A stretch of DNA of 17,308 bases from positions 1 through 17,308 of the forward strand of contig DJUV01000146.1 of assembly GCA_002440625.1 (NCBI GenBank), given 5' to 3'. Under the pieces are notes generated by a model, which was given only the letters and a program-made list of their open reading frames with translations, ran no database searches and was not told the origin of the DNA. The position numbers and the translations under genes are program-made. Of this stretch, positions 13,944 to 17,308 are shown in pieces. The number at the start of each line of letters is the position of its first letter. The first letter of the stretch is position 1. The DNA is from Rhodobacteraceae bacterium UBA6273 (GTDB taxonomy: Bacteria; Pseudomonadota; Alphaproteobacteria; Rhodobacterales; Rhodobacteraceae).

Positions 13944-14786
13944 TCACTCGGCTTCAAGGTCGGGCAGGCTGAATTCCATGAAACGCGCCTCTTCTGCAAT
14001 GGTCGCGGCATCGATGACGCCGCCGGTGCCATCGCCGACGGTCTGCACCGCCTCGAGCTGCCACATGGCGACCATGGCAATTGCCAGTTCGGCTGTGACG
14101 CGGGTGTTGAGATCGACGCTTTCCTTCAACTCGTCCATGTCGTCGATCAACCCGACAAGCCGGTCGACGCGCTGCAAGGATGCCCCCGCATCGTCATAGC
14201 TGTTCTGGGCTGCGGCCGAGACAAGCGCGCCGGTCGTTGCTTCAGTTGCCACGCGGACGGCACCCGGGCTGCCACTGCGGGCCATTTCCGCAAGCGTATC
14301 CTCGTCGAAGCCGAGGTCCGAGAGCACCCGGTCCATCTGGGTTTCGATCTCGCTGGCGCCGGAGCCGGCGAGCCCCGAGAAATCGCCGGTGCGGATGGCG
14401 CGGATCGTGGCCTGGATATCACCGAACTCCTGATCGAGAAGCCCGTTCAACTCGGACTCCATCCTTGTCTGGATGATTTCGGGCAGTTCGGCGATGCGGG
14501 TCAGCGCCTGATAGGTCTTCTGCAATTCGGCAAGCTGGTTCATCAGCGTCGCCAGTTGGTCGCGGAGTTGCACCAGCTGCTCGTTTTGCAGGATCTCGTC
14601 GGCGATCATCTGGCGCAGCTGCTGGATGCTTTGGGCGATGTTCTGGGTGTCGACCACCGGCACGCCTTGGGCGCGGGCGGCGCCTGGCATGAGCGGACCG
14701 ATGAGTGCCAGGACGATGGCGAATGCCGCCGGGCCAATTGCGACCGAGCGCGGCCAGCGCGCGGCGTCAGACATGCTTGATTTCAT
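13944..14786 (-). CDS. virB5: VirB5/TrbJ-like pilus protein (280 aa)
   Basis: VirB5 proteins are exported minor pilus components. A signal peptide ends near GAARA at residue 39, so the mature protein begins QGVPVVDTQNI. The N-terminal half is a coiled-coil-like helix (QQLRQMIADEILQNEQLVQL, then RDQLATLMNQLAELQKTYQA), as in VirB5/TrbJ. A variable middle leads to a C-terminal helical module (residues 222-272) from ESVDLNTRVTAEL to FMEF. That module and the QGVP N-terminus recur in the neighbouring transglycosylase. The start overlaps the virB1 stop (ATGA), with GGAGG eight bases upstream. TrbJ is the alternative name; sequence alone does not separate the two. Confidence 0.85.
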   Translation of the reverse strand: MKSSMSDAARWPRSVAIGPAAFAIVLALIGPLMPGAARAQGVPVVDTQNIAQSIQQLRQMIADEILQNEQLVQLRDQLATLMNQLAELQKTYQALTRIAELPEIIQTRMESELNGLLDQEFGDIQATIRAIRTGDFSGLAGSGASEIETQMDRVLSDLGFDEDTLAEMARSGSPGAVRVATEATTGALVSAAAQNSYDDAGASLQRVDRLVGLIDDMDELKESVDLNTRVTAELAIAMVAMWQLEAVQTVGDGTGGVIDAATIAEEARFMEFSLPDLEAE

Positions 14787-15940
14787 CGTGGATCCTCCAG
14801 GGTGAATTCCATGAAACTGCCCTCGGCCATGCGGGCGGCGGCTTGGGCGAGTTCGGCGGCACTTGAAACGCTGCTGCGCGCGGCCTTGAGCTTGATCTGC
14901 GCCGCCATCAGCCGGACAAGTTCGGCGCGGGCATAGGTATTGAGTGCGATGCTTTCCTGCACATCCGTGGTCCGGCCGATTCGGGTGACGATATCCTCGA
15001 TGCGAAGCGCGGCCTGCCGGATCGCTTCAGGCGCGTTATTGCCGTAGAAGGCGGCCCCGGAGCCGGTAACGGAAAGGTTGGAGCTCGCCAGCAGCACCGG
15101 GTCGATGGTGCCAAGCGCTTCGATTCCGCCGATTCGTGCGAGGTAATGGTTGTAGCGTTCCGGGATCACCGTCACATAGTGTTGCGTTTCCGCAAAGGGC
15201 GGCACGCCGCCATATTCGATGACCCGGCCGGGCCCGGCGTTATAGGCGGCCAATGCATTGACGATATTGCCGCCGAAAGTGTCGAGCTGCGCCGCGAGAT
15301 AGCGCGCACCACCTTCGACCTGAAGATAGGGGCTGTCGTAATATTCCGGGTTGATGCCGAGGTCCGTGGCGGTCGCCGGCATGATCTGTGTGAGGCCGAA
15401 GGCCCCTGCGGGTGATCGCGCGCTGATGGAAAACCGGCTTTCCTGCCAGATCAGCGCCTGCAGAAGGGCGCGCCATTGCACAACCGAGAGACCTGCGCGG
15501 CCGACGCCGGGCCGGCCATGGGTTTCCTTGGCAACACGGATGATCAGTTGTTCGACATTCTCCGCAGCATCGCCGAAAAGTTGCGGGGCGCCGGGATTGG
15601 GATCGATCTCACCAGTCCCATAGACCACATCGGCGGCGCGGTCGGCATTGCCGGACCCGGACTCGAGGTCCGCGATCATATCGCGGGTACCGATGCCGCC
15701 GAGGCTGGTCTGGGCCTCCAAAATGCTGCGGAGGGTGGCAAGCTGTTCGGCCTCGATCTGGGCCAGCAGATCCCGGACCGCCTGTTTCTCGCGCTGGCGG
15801 GCAAGATCGGCCTCGCGACTGGCGGTCATGGTGATGTCGCGCGCGGTTAGCCCGCCATCATTGCTGGGCACGCCTTGCGCGGCGGCAGCGCCGCCGGCGG
15901 CAAGGGTGAGAAGGAGGGCAAGGCCGACCCGCCTAACCAC
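14783..15940 (-). CDS. virB1: VirB1-type lytic transglycosylase with VirB5-like ends (385 aa)
   Basis: This enzyme would open peptidoglycan so the channel can cross the periplasm. A GTG start at 15940 gives a signal peptide (MVRRVGLALLLTLAAGGAAA, cleaved near A21) and lies within the end of the virB7-like gene, with AGGAC upstream. The longer open frame has an Arg/Ser-rich, signal-free N-terminus and is rejected. The SLT domain (residues about 150-285) has the catalytic glutamate E167 in IWQESRFSISARSPAGAFGL, then TQIMPATATDLG, ALAAYNAGPGRV and ERYNHYLARI. Its mature start (QGVPSND) and its C-terminal 51-residue module ending FMEF (329-379) match those of the adjacent VirB5-like protein. It looks like an SLT domain set into a VirB5-like frame. 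Confidence 0.9.
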   Translation of the reverse strand: MVRRVGLALLLTLAAGGAAAAQGVPSNDGGLTARDITMTASREADLARQREKQAVRDLLAQIEAEQLATLRSILEAQTSLGGIGTRDMIADLESGSGNADRAADVVYGTGEIDPNPGAPQLFGDAAENVEQLIIRVAKETHGRPGVGRAGLSVVQWRALLQALIWQESRFSISARSPAGAFGLTQIMPATATDLGINPEYYDSPYLQVEGGARYLAAQLDTFGGNIVNALAAYNAGPGRVIEYGGVPPFAETQHYVTVIPERYNHYLARIGGIEALGTIDPVLLASSNLSVTGSGAAFYGNNAPEAIRQAALRIEDIVTRIGRTTDVQESIALNTYARAELVRLMAAQIKLKAARSSVSSAAELAQAAARMAEGSFMEFTLEDPR

Positions 15941-16100
15941 GACTGTCGTCCTGTGGTGCGGCGCCGTCCAGCGGCGTGAAGCTGCAATCGCCGACGGGAC
16001 CACGCGTGACGAAGTTGAAGCAGTTCGCCTTGGGTTCGCGGTGGCTCGCACAGGCGGCGAGCAAACCGAGGGCAAAGAGGAGGAACAGGCGCGCGCTCAT
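15933..16100 (-). CDS. virB7: VirB7-like outer-membrane lipoprotein (55 aa)
   Basis: Reading the minus strand from ATG at 16100 to TAG at 15935-15933 gives MSARLFLLFALGLLAACASH and then 35 more residues ending DDSRG. The lipobox LAAC places the lipid-carrying cysteine at C17, and two further cysteines (C27, C39) lie in the mature part. The gene begins inside the virB4 stop (ATGA) and ends inside the virB1 start, which fits an operon member. Size, lipobox and position match VirB7, the small lipoprotein that anchors VirB9 at the outer membrane. VirB7 proteins have little sequence conservation, so the assignment rests on these features rather than on similarity. Confidence 0.82.
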   Translation of the reverse strand: MSARLFLLFALGLLAACASHREPKANCFNFVTRGPVGDCSFTPLDGAAPQDDSRG

Positions 16101-17308
16101 AGTCCCCTCCAGAAATCAGGCCTGCTGCGGTAGTCTGCCCCCGCCAGCGCCTCGCCCTTTTCCATGCCGCCAAGAATGGTCAGAAGCGGCCCGAGCGCCG
16201 AAAGATCGGCATCGACGACGATGGAGCCCAGGTCGTCGCGGATGAGCGCCAGCCGGCTGTCGCTGCCGGTGTTCAGAAGCACATCCAACTCCTTCTCGCC
16301 AAGGCCCAGCATGGCGTAATCGGCGGCATTGGCGCGGATGTTCGGCAAGAGGATTTGCGTCGGCACCGCCTCGACGATGGTCTTGCCGGTGCGGGTGCGC
16401 TCCAATTGGCTGGCATATTGCGTCATCATCACCGCGACGGTGTTCTGCTTGCGTGCCGTCACCAGCCAATTGGACAACCGTTCGGCAAAATAGGGATTGT
16501 CGAGCGCCTTCCAGGCCTCGTCGATGACGATGATCGTCGGGTGGCGATCCTCGATCTTCCGCTCGATGCGGCGGAAGAGATAGGAGAGGACCGCCATGCG
16601 CTCCTTCTCGCTCTCTGAGTCCAGTATTCCGGTCAGGTCGAAACCAACCACATCGCCCTCGAGCGAGAATGTATCCTCGAGTCCCTGGCCGAAGATCCAG
16701 CCATAGCGGCCATCGGCGGTCCATTCGAAGAGCCGCTCATGCAGATCGCCGTGATCATCGGTGGAAACGAAAAGCGAAGCAAAATCCGCCCAGTTGCGAA
16801 GTGCCGGATTGGCCGCCCCGGCATTCTGCCGCACGACTTCCTGAATCCGGTTGGTCTGGGAAGGTGTCAGCGGCTTGTCGGGCCGGTGGAGGAGCGTTGC
16901 CAGCCAGTCCGAGAGCCAGGCGATGCCGCCGGTATCAGTCTCGGTCCAGAGCGGATTGAGGCCGGTCGGCTGGCCGGGCTTGACGCTTGCATAGCGCCCG
17001 CCATTGGCGCGCACCGCCATTTCCATGCCGAGCCTGTAGTCGAAGACGAAGATCCGCGCGCCCACTCGGCGGGCCTGGGTCATCAGGAAGGCCGAAAGCA
17101 CCGATTTGCCCGAACCCGGACGGCCGAGGATCAGCGTATGGCCGCTGGTCGGCTCCCTGACGGGTGCGCCGCGCTCGTGATAGGAAAAGCGATAGGCGCC
17201 CTGTTCGGGGGTGGGGAAGAGCGTGATCTCCTGTCCCCAAGGGAGTTGCGGCTTGGCCTTGCCCATCTGCGTGCGATGCAGTGCCGCGAAATCCGCGAAG
17301 TTGCGGTT
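16097..17308 (-). CDS. virB4: VirB4 secretion ATPase, C-terminal half (partial)
   Basis: VirB4 is the large inner-membrane-associated ATPase of the channel. The frame is open through the right edge of the window (NRNFADFAALHRTQ before the internal Met at 17266), so the gene continues beyond it and the start is not seen; 403 of a usual 790 or so residues are present. Walker A is GRPGSGKSV (about 17098-17124), Walker B is TIIVIDEAWKAL (about 16504-16539), and WLVTARKQNTVAVMMTQYAS is the next conserved stretch. ARIFVFDYRLGMEMAVRANG is also typical. It is the first gene of the operon visible here, and its stop overlaps the virB7-like start. Confidence 0.95.
   Translation of the reverse strand, partial: NRNFADFAALHRTQMGKAKPQLPWGQEITLFPTPEQGAYRFSYHERGAPVREPTSGHTLILGRPGSGKSVLSAFLMTQARRVGARIFVFDYRLGMEMAVRANGGRYASVKPGQPTGLNPLWTETDTGGIAWLSDWLATLLHRPDKPLTPSQTNRIQEVVRQNAGAANPALRNWADFASLFVSTDDHGDLHERLFEWTADGRYGWIFGQGLEDTFSLEGDVVGFDLTGILDSESEKERMAVLSYLFRRIERKIEDRHPTIIVIDEAWKALDNPYFAERLSNWLVTARKQNTVAVMMTQYASQLERTRTGKTIVEAVPTQILLPNIRANAADYAMLGLGEKELDVLLNTGSDSRLALIRDDLGSIVVDADLSALGPLLTILGGMEKGEALAGADYRSRPDFWRGL

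Noticed and set aside
13931..14080. N-terminal extension of virB8 into virB5
   Set aside because: The extra residues overlap the conserved end of virB5 and look like a shadow; the TTG at 13930 has an ideal GGAGG.
13908..14780. 290-codon + strand frame opposite virB5
   Set aside because: It is antisense to a protein with a signal peptide, coiled coil and operon overlaps; no motif is visible on the + strand.
1..17308. CRISPR arrays, tRNA or rRNA genes, insertion sequences
   Set aside because: I saw no regularly spaced repeats, no tRNA-like cloverleaf, and no transposase or terminal inverted repeats flanking a gene.

Overview
The window is GC-rich DNA (by eye well above 60 percent G+C, with strong G/C preference at third codon positions). 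Its proteins look alphaproteobacterial, most like the conjugative plasmids or integrative conjugative elements of Rhodobacterales (Paracoccus/Rhodobacter/roseobacter type). No replication, integrase or chromosomal housekeeping gene is visible, so plasmid versus integrated element cannot be decided from this stretch.

Left end (1-1824): the last 16 codons of an upstream gene, a strong hairpin, then two small accessory genes. The first is a 106-aa protein of unknown function; the second is a DUF3768 protein with an added N-terminal zinc ribbon. They are separated by about 550 bases packed with perfect and near-perfect inverted repeats that no protein-coding gene explains.

Transfer-initiation module (1900-6961, + strand): an AT-rich promoter built on GCTATA palindromes precedes three overlapping genes. 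These are a MobC-like relaxosome accessory protein, a long VirD2-type (MOBP) relaxase and a VirD4/TraG coupling protein. Together they would bind and nick the transfer origin and deliver the relaxase-DNA complex to the secretion channel.

Toxin-antitoxin island (7008-7840, - strand): a TacA-like (DUF1778) antitoxin and TacT-like GNAT toxin with a readable promoter and a palindromic operator. It lies tail to tail with virD4. Between it and the virB operon is about 600 bases with weakly supported small ORFs.

Mating-channel operon (8517 to beyond 17308, - strand): the order of transcription is virB4 (cut by the window edge), a virB7-like lipoprotein, virB1-type lytic transglycosylase, virB5/trbJ, virB8, virB9, virB10, virB11, a DUF4177 protein, a four-cysteine secreted protein, and virB6 last. 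Most junctions are 4-14 base overlaps or gaps of 1-16 bases, so the genes are probably translationally coupled. Several starts are non-ATG (TTG for virD4 and virB8, GTG for virB1). virB2 and virB3 are not in the window; they would be expected upstream of virB4, past the right edge.

The most interesting points are: (i) the transglycosylase and the VirB5-like protein share both their mature N-terminus and a gapless 51-residue C-terminal module; (ii) the structured region at 753-1305; (iii) the 55-aa VirB7-like lipoprotein squeezed between virB4 and virB1; and (iv) two extra small genes inserted between virB11 and a displaced virB6.
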